Below are positions 10,640 to 21,164 of a DNA stretch of 64,000 bases, one piece after another. The notes beneath the pieces are model-generated. The model had not been told where the DNA came from, made no database searches, and was given only the letters and a program-made list of their open reading frames with translations. The DNA lies in assembly GCA_014281115.1 (NCBI GenBank), contig JACONQ010000021.1, positions 434,001 to 498,000 on the forward strand, written 5' to 3'. This DNA is from Laburnicola sp. R22_1 (Eukaryota; Ascomycota; Dothideomycetes; Pleosporales; Didymosphaeriaceae). The position numbers were made by a program, and so were the translations under genes. Each line of letters starts with the position of its first letter. Position 1 is the first letter of the stretch.

Positions 10640-12581
10640 ATGGGCTTCCTCTTCCGCCGGTTTGCTATTGCGTGCGTCTTCACAGTCCTCCTGTTTCTAG
10701 CCTACCGCCAGCTCGGCCTGCGCGTTGAGCCATTGCCCTTGAACGCGACATCGTCGCTACTTATCACCAGCCCGGTATCATGGAAGGACTTCCCGCAGCG
10801 CTACCCCGTGCCGTCGATGATAGCCTTGCCCGAGGGCGCCCCGTTACCCATCCCGCGCATCCAGCACCAATTCGGCGTCGAAACGGAACACAACAAGGAA
10901 GAGAGGGTGCAAAGGCAAAAAGCGGTGAAGGAGGCATTTTTGCATGCTTGGGATGGATACAAGAAGTATGCTTGGCTGCAGGACGAGGTTACTCCGCTTT
11001 CGGCGAGCTACAAGAATACGTTTGGGAATCGCGGCGCTACGCTGGTGGATTCGCTGGATACGCTGTTGATCATGGGCTTGGGGGAGGAGTTTGATTTGGC
11101 TCTTAGGGCGGTGCAGAATATCGATTTCAGTACTACAGCCGAGCCAGTTCTGAATGTCTTCGAGACCAACATTCGATATCTGGGGGGACTGTTAAGCGCA
11201 TACGATTTAAGCGAAGGGAAGCATCGAGTACTTCTTGAGAAGGCAGTGCAGCTGGGAGATATGCTGTATGGAGCTTTTGATACTCCGAATCGCCTGCCCA
11301 TCACCCGATGGGACTGGGTAAAGTGCGTCTTCTCTCCCACCTCTCCGGTTCTTAGCTGACCCATCGCAGCGGTGCGCTCCATGAAGACCAGGAAGCCCCA
11401 ATGAACGCTCTCAGTGCTGAGCTAGGTTCTTTAAGTCTAGAGTTCACTCGTCTCTCGCAACTGACAGGGAACCCAAAATACTACGATGCCATACAGCGGA
11501 TTTCCAATCTGGTGGAGAAGCAGCAAAACGGCACTGCCATTCCAGGGCTCATACCCATCACCGTCAGCCTCGTCAACAATGATCTTACCGCCTACAAGGA
11601 GTTCAGCTTGGGTGCCATGTCGGATTCGTTGTATGAGTATTTTCCAAAAGAATTCATGCTTCTTGGTGGGCGCGAGAAGCAGTATCAGACCCTCTACGAG
11701 CGTGCTATCGAAGCCGCAAAACGACATCTGTTCTTCCGGCCGCTGAATCCTCAGAATCAGGACATCCTCATCTCGGGCAACGCGCGGAAAAGCAGTTTGG
11801 GTATGGTCAAGCTGGATCCCGAGGCGCAGCATCTTGCCTGTTTTGCCGGTGGCATGGTCGGTATCGGTGCCAAGATATTCAACCGAGCGGATGAGATGGA
11901 TGTCGCGCGGAAGCTGGTCGACGGATGCATCTGGGCTTACGACGCTACACCGACAAACATCATGCCCGAGGCCTTCCACGTCGTCCCCTGCGAGGATCCG
12001 AACGATTGCGCCTGGAGCATAGAGCGTTGGCATCGTGGTGTGATGAATCGACGGGAACTCGGGAGTTCGATGGATGCCTCTGAGATTGTCAAAGAAGGTG
12101 GGCTGCAGCCTGGAATGACCAAGATAGGAGACAGGAGATTTCTACTGCGGTAAGACTGATCCCACTCCTCCTACACGTTGTACTAACCCCACGCAGCCCC
12201 GAGGCTATCGAATCCATTTTCATCCTCTATCGCATCACGGGGGACACCACGCTCCAGGATGCCGCATGGCGCATGTTCACAGCCATCATCAACGCGACTC
12301 AGACGTCCGTCGCGCACTCTGCTATTGCGGACGTGACGATCCCGAAAGCGCAGACGACGCTTAAACTGGATGAGTGCGAGAGCTTCTGGATGGCGGAGAC
12401 GCTCAAGTACTTTTACCTCGTTTTCTCCGAGCCGGGGCTCGTTAGTCTTGATGAATATGTTTTGTAAGTTTGAGCTCCCTCCCTCTTTATTCTTGGTTTT
12501 GCGATTGTGTAGGGTTTGGTTGCTGATGGGGGAAGTAGTAATACGGAAGCTCATCCGCTGCTCAGGCCGCGTGCGGGATAA
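10640..12581 (+). CDS. GH47 class I alpha-1,2-mannosidase, type II membrane
   Basis: Trims alpha-1,2-linked mannose from N-glycans in the ER/Golgi (glycoside hydrolase family 47). Four exons, 10640-11322, 11370-12149, 12197-12463 and 12539-12581, give 590 aa. A short basic start is followed by one hydrophobic segment (residues about 7-24), a signal anchor typical of a type II Golgi/ER protein. GH47 hallmarks are visible: AWDGYKKYAWLQDE, GATLVDSLDTLLIMGL, NVFETNIRYLGGLLSAYDLS, LGSLSLEFTRLSQLTGN, HLACFAGGM, LDECESFWMAETLKYFYLVFSEP and the C-terminal NTEAHPLLRP, whose Thr is the usual calcium ligand. The last exon adds only 14 codons, but it is needed to reach NTEAHP. Without it the frame ends at a TAA that is part of the donor. 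It could be the MnsB/C-type Golgi enzyme or an ER Mns1 type. Sequence alone does not settle that. Confidence 0.92.
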
Positions 12582-14653
12582 TATTGTGTTTGTATGGAGT
12601 TGATGGAGATGGGGGCGTTTATATGGGATAGAGGAGGGGGGGACTTATGGGATGGGGAGTTTTGGCGTTTGCGGTGAGTATGTGTATGGGACTCGGGTAC
12701 TGGGGGAGAGTGTGTGTCTGCTCCCTTTTGTTCTTGTTCTCGGCGGGAGGCTACGAATTCAACATGATAGCGTCTTGTTTTGGGGTCCAGGTGAGGGACT
12801 TTTAGAAATCACTTGCTCGCCTTTATACTATCAACCACCACCTCGAATACACGTTTCTGTGTCCATAACAGCAGGAGGGATTGCGGCTATTATTTGTACT
12901 CTTTTTATTAGAAAAACTCTTCGTCGCAAATGAAATTTTTTTTATACTATCAGTTGGCGAGTCACTGTCTCCGACGTGCTTGACTTGGCGTTTTTTTTTT
13001 TTTTTTTGCTTTTTTTTTTGTGCTTCGTTGTCGTTGTGATGTTCATCTCTGCCATGGAGCCTTGCTGTTCTCTTCTTATTAGCAGCGGAGGTCCGCTCGC
13101 TTTTCTGTCTCTAGGGTAGTGTTTTCTTTCTCTTCCTCTTCCTCTTCCTCTTCCTCTTCCTCTTCTTCTTCGTGTGCGTCTGTCGTCGTGATATTCGGCT
13201 CTGACGTGGAGCCTTGCTGTTACGCTTCCTTGGTGGGGAGGCGGAGGTCCGAATCTCTGGGTTTGTGTTTTCTTTCTTTTGCGTCGTCTGTCGCCGTTGG
13301 AGAGGTGGGTACATCTCTGCTCCGTCGTCGACATTGATGTCCTCCTTATGATGAGTGGGTTGAATTTGATGAACTGTGGCTGTGGGGTGGTGTCCGGGTT
13401 TGCTACGTTCTCCTTCCATCTTCCGCTTTCTTCTTGTTCTTTTAGGTGTACCACAGCGTTGGAGTCTTTTTGAAAAATCGGTTGGTTATACAGCACGGCG
13501 TAGAAGTGCGATATCGGGGGGCTGTGTAGTATAGTATATTATGCTGCGGTAGCTGATATATACATACGTGCATGTATTATTTCGTAGAGGCTTTCTTGGT
13601 ACTTCGTCGACGGGTGGGGGGCTTACGAGGTGGAGTTCACGGGTTGGATGTGCGGTGTGCTTGTCTTCATAGGCAGATAGGGACGTATAACGTCACTAGG
13701 AGGGTTTGCCTGTGGAGCATTGTAGCGGATTTTTTGTTTGATATGGGATCGATGGCGTGTGAGATGATTGTACTTTATTTTCAACCTTGTGATCGGCTAT
13801 CTCATTAACCATGATAAGGGGTAGCTGGAGCCTCGGAGTGAAGGTTATATATGGGGGTTGGATGTCACTATCGAGATGAGAGGGCAGGAGCGGGCTGAGC
13901 AGGAACGAGCTGGACAGGTGGGTGGGTAGCAACATGAACTATCTGCCAGCCAATGCATGTAGTATGGGGTAGATTTGTGGGGAGACGTGGGTAACGAGCC
14001 GGCAACGCTTGACAGGCGGGCCTGGGTTCATGTGAGCTGGGCCCCGTGGTGCGTATGGGCCGATGGTACGTTGCGGCGGGCTGCTGCGGGCTGCTGCGCG
14101 TCGGTGATGCCGTGTCGCAGGTGCGCTCGGCTCTAGACGGCAGGCACCGTGATGGCCCACGCGATTGCGGCCCGCCATCTGCCTATCACACTGCGTGCTG
14201 CCGCTTCTAGCGTCGTGGTGATCAGTCCACGCCGACGCGTTTACAGTCCCCTCGCGGCTCGGCGTGGGTGCGTAGCGTGGTGGTAGTGCTTTGAATTTGA
14301 GTGGTCGTGGCTTCGCACTGGAGTTGTCATGGCTTCATGCATTGGGGTTTTCATGGATTCATGTATTGGATTCGTCGTGGCTTCCCGCACTGGAGTCGTC
14401 ACGGCTTTATGCACTGGAGTTGTCATGGCTTCAATGCATTGGGGCCGTCGTAGCTTCATGTATTGGATCCGTCATGGCTTTGCATGGGGCTTCAACTGCA
14501 TTTTGAAACCATCTGAAATCAATCCATTACATGCTCCAAAAATATATGTATTTCATTCAGCCATGCATCTACTTCGAAGCCGTCTAATACCATCTATATT
14601 GACACTTTGAACGTCTATCGTGCTGTTCTCCAAATCGTTATCATATCCTCAAC
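12582..14653. other. 2-kb gene-poor region with simple repeats
   Basis: No gene is supported. It contains a long T run around 12992-13019 and a hexameric TTCCTC tract near 13129-13164. A 24-bp minisatellite at 14309-14498 is listed separately. The minus-strand open frame across 12942-13496 is Arg/Lys/Thr-rich because it reads the antisense of these tracts, and I reject it. Confidence 0.5.
14309..14498. repeat. Degenerate minisatellite, about 24-bp unit, seven to eight copies
   Basis: Successive units resemble GGCTTCATGCACTGGAGT followed by a short TGTCAT-like tail. Most are exactly 24 bp, with ends of 22, 23 and 26 bp. Because 24 is a multiple of three, both strands show octapeptide-repeat open frames (SWLHALE-like on plus, MTTPVHEA-like on minus). 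I regard these as a by-product of the repeat and not as a gene. Confidence 0.75.
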
Positions 14654-16200
14654 ATGACTTCCCCTCTAAAGGATCCAGGTGTGATGTACAACCTTGGTCT
14701 TTTCGACGAAAACGCACTCAAACGGTTAGACAAAAACGGTAGCATGTGCTCCAGTTTATCGTCCGCAATGCAGCTCTGTGGAAAACCGTTCAGCGACGCG
14801 TACGCATTCAAACTAGTGGGTCCAAACCTATACGTCTACACTTACACTGTCCAAGAGGCAGAGAAGCTTGCAAAAGCCCTATCGCAGCGCACGCCGAGTC
14901 GATTCTCCCCATACGTGAGTGGGATGAATTCGCGTTTCGCAGGGCTCCTCTGTCAAGACCATACCGAGCATCAATTCCGGATCTACATCGACAAACCGAT
15001 TGGCGGACCTCTGGACGTCAAAGAATTTGCAAGCCAGCTACGGCATGCTGGCTACAATGGAGTCGAGGCGAGATACGCGCGCCAGGGGTACTATGTCGTG
15101 AACATCACCGACATGGCGACGGTTGCACGCTTCTGGCTTGTAGCCAAGCATAATGGTGGCAGATGGTTCGCATTTCAAGGAGCGCGTGAGTGTCCCTCTT
15201 CATCACCCAGTGCGTGCCTTCCATCTCATGCTCAGAAAGCTAATGCTTGCATCTCACCATAGGATACCGTGTTGTTGTTTGGGACCGCAGCTTTGAATTG
15301 GATCAGTGCCCCTTCTGTGGTAGTTTCAAGCACCGAGCGACCGCGAAGAAGGACTGCTCAGGCCCATATTGCAAGGTCTGTGGTATTGATGACGGCCATC
15401 ATTATAAACAACTATGCACCACCAGAGAGGATGCTCTTGCCGAGGCTCGGGCTAAAGGGCAGCATAACCCCCGTCTTGTGGATCCGATTGTTCTTCGCTG
15501 CCACAATTGTGCACAATTGCCCGGTCTTTCCTTGCCTGAAATACGGCACAACGCCACTGACAAGAGACTGTGCAAACACCCGAGAATGCTGCAGGCGACG
15601 AAAGAAGTACGCGAAAGGATGTCAAAACCTTTGTCATGGGAGAATGACCTGTTCGAACAATATGGGGATCCTCCGCCAGCCCCGAGCAGGTCCCAGGCCG
15701 GATGGACGCCGCCTACCCCGAGTCAAGCAACCGGGTCTGATGCACAGTATCCCACCTCCAATACGACCAGCAGCGCCTCTCCTACTCTACAGCAGTCTAC
15801 TAGGTCCGGTTCCCCAACAATATCGCTCAACTCACGGTCTCCGACTCCACAGCGGTCTTCTAGGTCCAGTTCGCCAACAATATCGCTCAACTCACAGTCT
15901 CCGACTCCACAGCAGTCTTCGAGGTCCAGTTCGCCAGCAACATCGCTCAGCTCGCAGTCTCCTACCACCAGCCTCTCCAGCACGACTTCTACCCCAAGCG
16001 TCGGACTTAGGAGGTCAGCCAGGATACAGAAGCGTAGCAAGCCGGATCGCTGCGTAGGCCAGTCGTCCAGTGCTAAGGCTACTACCTCCAAGGATGTCTA
16101 CAAGGTCGCACGTCAAGAAGCCAGGAGAGCGAAAATGCTCAACACGATGAGCGACCGGCCTGACCTTGACCCATTAACCTGGAAATTGGGGCGGAAATAG
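14654..16200 (+). CDS. Unrecognised protein with paired zinc-knuckle-like motif and 20-aa repeats
   Basis: I do not recognise this gene. Two exons, 14654-15185 and 15263-16200, give 489 aa. The N-terminal 178 residues alternate strand- and helix-like segments (LYVYTYTVQEAEKLAKAL, FRIYIDKPIGG, YYVVNITDMATVARFWLV). Directly after the splice comes a Cys/His cluster: C193-x2-C196-x4-H201-x7-C209, then C214-x2-C217-x6-H224-x4-C229. These look like two modified CCHC knuckles. The C-terminal half is Ser/Thr/Pro-rich and holds about three tandem 20-residue repeats (SSRSSSPTISLNSQSPTPQQ) at about 15796-15985. It ends in a basic tail (RRSARIQKRSKP). The folded-domain plus knuckle order recalls Gag-like or LINE ORF1-like nucleic-acid-binding proteins, but that is inference. 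The gene stands alone with large spacers on both sides. Confidence 0.6.
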
Positions 16201-16310
16201 GGTTTGGTTTGCGGATGGGTGGGTGCTGTATGATGGGAGTGGGCAAGTGTTGTGTGGGAGGCGGCTACTTGGTGGTATGCGTGCGGGTGGGCGGTTGTGT
16301 GAGGGTGTGG

Positions 16311-16358
16311 GCATGTAGGCATGTAGGCATGTAGGCATGTGGGCATGTGGGCATGTGG
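16311..16358. repeat. Octanucleotide tandem repeat (GCATGTAG/GCATGTGG)
   Basis: Six uninterrupted 8-bp units, three of GCATGTAG followed by three of GCATGTGG. They lie just downstream of the zinc-knuckle-like gene. The single A/G switch halfway suggests expansion of two variants. Confidence 0.85.
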
Positions 16359-16608
16359 GTGTCGGCGTGTAGCTCGTATCAGAATGTTGCTTAGACTGTT
16401 AGTGGCAATCAACTCTCTTCTCCCTCTTAGGTCTTGTTACCGCAAGGTGCTCGACATGTGTTTGATTTTGCTTTTCAAGCTGAACAGTTTGATTTTGGTA
16501 AGTCTACCCATCTCCTTTCTCCGCCCTTTTCTAATATTTCTAGAGATGCTGAACCTGCAATAGAACTGGATGAAGTAGCACTGAGTAGGTCTATCGGTTT
16601 TCCTATCT

Positions 16609-17355
16609 TCAGTACGGACGTTGAGAGGGAAAAGATCGCATCTGTACTGACGCAATTCTGACACAGACACCCCTCTTGTAATCAACCCATGAAAGGACAA
16701 TGTCAGTGAGTCCTCTTGCGCCTCTTCTCTTCCAGACGTTGACATTGACAGAGCAGCAGCAGACCCAGCAACTATCTCTGCGGTAAGCAATGCCTCTATA
16801 TCAACAGGCAAGACTGACCAGATACGCAGAGTGGTAATACTTGTGGAGCGCCTCAATATACACCGTATACTCTGGGCGGAGACTGTCACCCTCTTTGACG
16901 TGCTTGATAAGGGATTGTATCCTTTTCAGCTCCCTCTCGATGAACGCAGCGTCCTCCTCAGTTTCTAGTACGTATGTATGCTGAACGTTAAGCCAATGCC
17001 TGGAAAACATACTAATAACTATCAGCGCATGTCAGCAATCGCATGAGATTGATTTGATGAGCGTACCCTTGGGCAAGTTATGGCACCTTGCCACTGCCTT
17101 CTGTAAGTCAGAAGCTTCCCTACAAGATTTAAGCTGACATAGAGTAGCAAGGACCTTCACGTGCTCCATCTTTCCATTATCCTCCTCCTCCTCCTCCTCC
17201 TCCTCCTCAGCCTTGTATGGCCACATGGTTCGTATATTGACCTTCTTATAGAGATCTACTAACACCCCACAGCGTGCGTAGTAGCAATTATCGTCAGCAA
17301 GCGTTGCTGGTGAACAGTTGGGATGGCGTGGATAGGGCATTGATTTCGGATCCAT
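16609..17355 (-). CDS. Putative orphan protein with poly-Glu run
   Basis: I do not recognise this one and the model is tentative. Three exons, 17355-17067, 17018-16826 and 16777-16609, join in phase to 216 aa. Exon 1 starts MDPKSMPYPRHPNCSP, contains a run of nine Glu encoded by a CTC tract (around 17183-17209) and several Cys (NCYYARC, LCQLKSC, ARCHN). Exon 2 is helical and charged (YVLETEEDAAFIERELKRIQ). Exon 3 opens with a Cys cluster (DSCWVCCC), and its frame is the least certain part. In favour are the consensus-like donor/acceptor pairs and clean phases. Against are the lack of a family and the low-complexity content. It could instead be a decayed gene. Confidence 0.35.
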
Positions 17356-17910
17356 CTATATTGTGTGAAAGTTCTCACCCCCTTTGTGGTATCTATCCAA
17401 CTAATAAGCCCTAGGTGAGCGTTGATGAGTATAGCAAAGTCAAGGTTGGTAAGACGGACAGCCCCAAGTACACTTCTCAGCCGCTAACTGTCAAGGTGTA
17501 GAACTTACTATGATGAACTGGATGGGTTGTTATCCGAATGGTGGTTGTGTGAGTATTTCCAAAACTGTAGTTAAGGAACACTAACAGAGAAGGGATGAGC
17601 GAATGCAGCTGTTGGAGACATGCCAGCGTGCGTAAGTATTCGAATTCAACAGCTATGGACATCTTGCTGAGCTGTAGAGAGAAGCAGCTTTTAATATTGC
17701 TACGGCTCCCCTCACCGGCAAAGTATAACGTACGTGTACGCGCCCTTTCCTCTGCACTGTTCCTAAGGACTGTGGGAGTGCAATACTTACTAATACGAAG
17801 ATAGAGTCGCATGACACGACGCATGTGATGGAAGTATAGTTGTGGTATGTAAGTTAATCTTCAATAACTATGTGCGACTATCACTAACTAACAGGCATAT
17901 GCGCATCTAG
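17356..17910. other. Spacer with possible decayed exons
   Basis: Several splice-like signals and short open pieces occur on the minus strand (for example a frame around 17540-17650 reading MSIAVEFEYLRTLACLQQLHS). No consistent gene could be assembled. It may be an upstream exon of, or a relic related to, the orphan gene at 16609-17355. Confidence 0.3.
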
Positions 17911-17975
17911 TTGAACTTTGGTTCGGCTCCTTGTGAGTCACTTATCGCCCGAAAAAAATTCGGCCCCTTCTACCG
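17911..17975 (+). repeat. Dispersed repeat, copy A
   Basis: Contains GGTTCGGCTC, TTGTGAGTCAC, TATCGCCCGAAA and ATTCGGCC in that order. The same order recurs at 61657-61740 (same strand) and, more diverged, at 21951-22030 (opposite strand). Probably the end of an interspersed element. The full element is not recognisable here. Confidence 0.7.
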
Positions 17976-18680
17976 ACAAAATTGTGTCGGTTGCAACAAT
18001 TGTCTGTATTCCTATGTCCTAGCAGACCTTCGGCTTGCTATGAACCTGGGACACTGGCCTGGTCGGCGGCTTCGGCCATGTATTTGATGCATACCTAAGG
18101 TACGTGTAGAAAGAGTGGGTGACAAGGAGACACAGAATAGCTTTTGGTGGATGGATGCATACTTCTGTTTGTAGCACCGTTTCTTGTTCTTTTCGTTCAG
18201 CATCTTTGTATGCGTATCAATGAAATAGTGGGTAGGGTGGTGGGAGGTCCCTCGAAGTCGGATTCTGCTCCTGTACGCGGTGAGGGGCTACGAACCTGTT
18301 CATTGTTTGAGCAGAGCCAATGCAGAAACGCATCTTGTACAATAGACACAATACATACATAGCATCTATCAATCCACCAAGTACGCCGGCGACATCCAGA
18401 ATATCACGTTGTTTGCTGGAATGTGTAGCGCTGGTCGCGTGAACATTTACAGACGGGCAAATATCATCACAACGTAATTCTACCTCTACCGTGTACTCTA
18501 TTCGGCATTGCGCAACGATATCACCCTCACCGGGCCACACTGATAACTGCTTTGTATGTAATGTGCACGCAGCAATTCATTAGAAAACCCAAGCTTACGC
18601 TATTCCATTCGATTGTACAGCCCCACCTCAGCACAGTAACATACGACCAGGTTATATGGACACGCTAGCGATGCGCAACT
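17976..18680. other. Spacer downstream of the 2EXR-like gene
   Basis: About 700 bp. A minus-strand open piece (18217-18540) starts right after an acceptor-like TTATCAG but has no ATG and no recognisable domain. An intron-like donor (GTAAGC near 18595) lies upstream of it. Nothing here is firm enough to call. Confidence 0.3.
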
Positions 18681-20438
18681 TCAATGATCGGACGCTGTTG
18701 AGCCTGCTTGTTGAATCCTGTACCGTTCTGGAAGCGTTTGAAAGATATCCGTCGGGTGGATACTTTCACTGATCTCTTTGCGCCACTCATATGTCCATTT
18801 GCCCAACGTCCAGTCCTGGCGAAGTTGGACAAGCTCTTCCACATCCCATGTCTCCCCAGTAGATCCATCAAAACGAACCAGACCATCACCTCTCATGATG
18901 TTCCGTACCATGGCGGCAAACGACGATGGTAAGTCGCACGGTTTCCAACCCATATAGAAACCTGAAGAAAACACCATTGGGTGAATTGGGAGGCCCTTAC
19001 GGCGAAAACACTCTAACATGGCTCCCTGGAGACTTGCAGCGTGTTTCATGACGTTCCAGCAATGAATTCCTTCTGGCGATTGTCCTTCTAAGACTAGGGT
19101 AAAAGCGTCTTTTGGGAGATCTGTGGCCGATAGTATCCGCGTATTTTCTAGCCATTCAGGTATGACTCGGAGGATGATACCCCCAGAGTAAACTGCGAGT
19201 ATACTGCTAATTTGAGAGTCGATTCCACGCCAACCTACGGGTAGGAGATTCGCTCGCATCCCAATGTGTCGTTCAACCCGGAGCTTCGCATTTTCTTTGA
19301 AGAAGGGAACAAGTCCTTGCGCATGACTGGATGGTTTCGCCACAGACTTCCGATCTTCCTTAAGAATAACCTGGCGTATACATAGACGCAAGGGCTTTGG
19401 TAGGCACCTGACTGGTCCGGATCATCAGCTTCATTCAAGCGTAAGAGCCATGCGACAAGCATAGGAAAAACTTACGAAAGTCGATCGCTATCGCGGCTGC
19501 GGAGAAGAACCATCTCGCGCTCATTGTTGGGTTGTGCAACCATGACACCCGAGCATTGAGATCGCGCGTTCCTTCTCCGCATTCGGGTTTAATAAGCAGA
19601 TTTTCTGCTCGTATGAGGTCTTCCTCACTCGGAATGTTCCATGGCACTACTTTCCAAGCCAGTAGCTCGTACAAGGCTTCGTCATTGAAAAAGCATCGCG
19701 CTAGTCGTGACTTAACACCACCACCCTCGTTACTAAGAGCCTGTAATGCGAACTCATCAAAACGGTCTACATTCTCAGTCCGCAATAGCTCCAGTGCGTA
19801 TTCGAGCGCATGGTCGAACGAGACTAAGGTAATGCCTTCACGGTCGAAATCGCCAGTAGGTAGCCATCTTCGGTCTTCCAGAGGCGTATCACGGGCTGTC
19901 TGCAATTTCTGTCGAATATAGTCTCCAGCGGTTGGATACCGCGCTTCGATTTGATCGAGAATCTGCGGAGTGACGAGGTCTGCAGTGGAGAGAAGCAGGC
20001 GTAGCCGTGTTCTTTGGAGATAAAACAGAACTAACGAGTCAGAAGGAATCATGAAAAGGTACATATGAACTCACGGCATCGCAGGCGCCCGGCTTTAGAA
20101 CGCACTCCGCGGCACTCGCTCTCTCCATCCGCCTCACCAGTCACAAACGTAAGCGTGTTGACACGCAGCGCAACGCCTCGTAGTTCATCGGCGGCCATTT
20201 TGCAGCTATAAGTCAAGCCAAGCTGTATTGGCTGAGCCGCTTCCGGGCTTATGTTCGATGCAGTCGTGTTGCATCGCATTGTAGCGGTGGTGAAGTCGTA
20301 GAGATAGCCATTTTCTTCGTGGGCGTAGTATTCGTAGATTCTGTCGCGCAGCTCACGGGGCAGCTGGAAGAGGCGGGACTGTCGCTGCAGGCACACAGGG
20401 CCTGCGTTTCGCTCCATGTCGGTTGTCATGAGGGACAT
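18681..20438 (-). CDS. Hypothetical protein with N-terminal 2EXR/F-box-like motif
   Basis: Three exons, 20438-20075, 20030-19476 and 19411-18681, join cleanly to 549 aa. Near the N-terminus is RLFQLPRELRDRIYEYY, the LP-x-E-x-R-x-x-I pattern typical of the fungal 2EXR / F-box-like families that are expanded in Pezizomycotina. The rest (LLLSTADLVTPQILDQIEARYP, DHALEYALELLRTENVDRFDEFALQAL, SILAVYSGGIILRVIPEWLENT) is a mixed helical protein with no catalytic motif I know. Such genes usually occur as lineage-specific paralogues whose role is unknown. The third exon begins at an acceptor at 19412-19414, chosen because it alone keeps the frame of the long 3' ORF. It is bordered by the dispersed repeat on one side and the MITE region on the other. 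Confidence 0.65.
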
Positions 20439-21164
20439 CGAAAGGTAGTTCTGAAGTCAGTCCGGCAGAGTAGCTGTGTTTTAAATGGCCGAGTGCGTTG
20501 TGACTCACATTGCCTGCGTGCTGAACCACGGTTTGAGTTCGCAGTTCGTCCCGAGGCTGCTAAAATGCGCCCCGCCGCCCACCGCCCACCGCGACCGTGT
20601 CGGACCACGATATTTCTACTCGCACATCATTAATTGGCTAACTTCGGTATGAGGAGTCACTTTACTCTACGTATCAACGAAATCGTAGCGTCTTCACCGA
20701 CCCATGCATGACGCAGTGTGCATTACTGATCTGTGCAGTGCTTGATTGCCTAGACCAAACACGCAGACGGACTAATCTGGATACGGTGGACGCTTATGGA
20801 TGACTGTGTCACAAAAGATGCCAATTTTCGTAGTGATTGGATGGTTGGATTTTGCTCTAGACCTCATCGCTTAGCGAGCGCATAGGAATGCGTCCGCCGC
20901 CCGCTACGGCCCAACCTGCTCGCAGCCGTATCGTACCGCTATTCCAGATTGGTTTTGGGCATTTCGTCCAAGTTTTATATCCATACACGATACATACTAC
21001 ATAGTGTATGGCTCACCCAGTTTCTGTTTTCAAGATGCCATCTATCCACTACCGTAGATTTGTTTGGTGGTGGCGTCCGCGCATCCAGTTTGAATCATGG
21101 TTCAATCGTATTCTCACTCACATGTCGCCCAACAAATAATTAATGGTTTGTGTGACCCCGTATA
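20439..21164. other. Spacer upstream of the 2EXR-like gene
   Basis: About 730 bp, probably including the promoter of the minus-strand gene ending at 20438. No open frame with a domain. The AT-rich MITE begins at its right end. Confidence 0.45.

Noticed and set aside
12942..13496. 184-codon minus-strand frame rich in Arg, Lys and Thr
   Set aside because: It reads the antisense of T runs and TTCCTC repeats. No domain or splice support.
14241..14506. Octapeptide-repeat frames on both strands
   Set aside because: Both arise from the 24-bp minisatellite having a unit length divisible by three.
18217..18540. 107-codon minus-strand frame
   Set aside because: Starts with GTG just after an acceptor-like site. 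No ATG, no domain and no consistent partner exon found.
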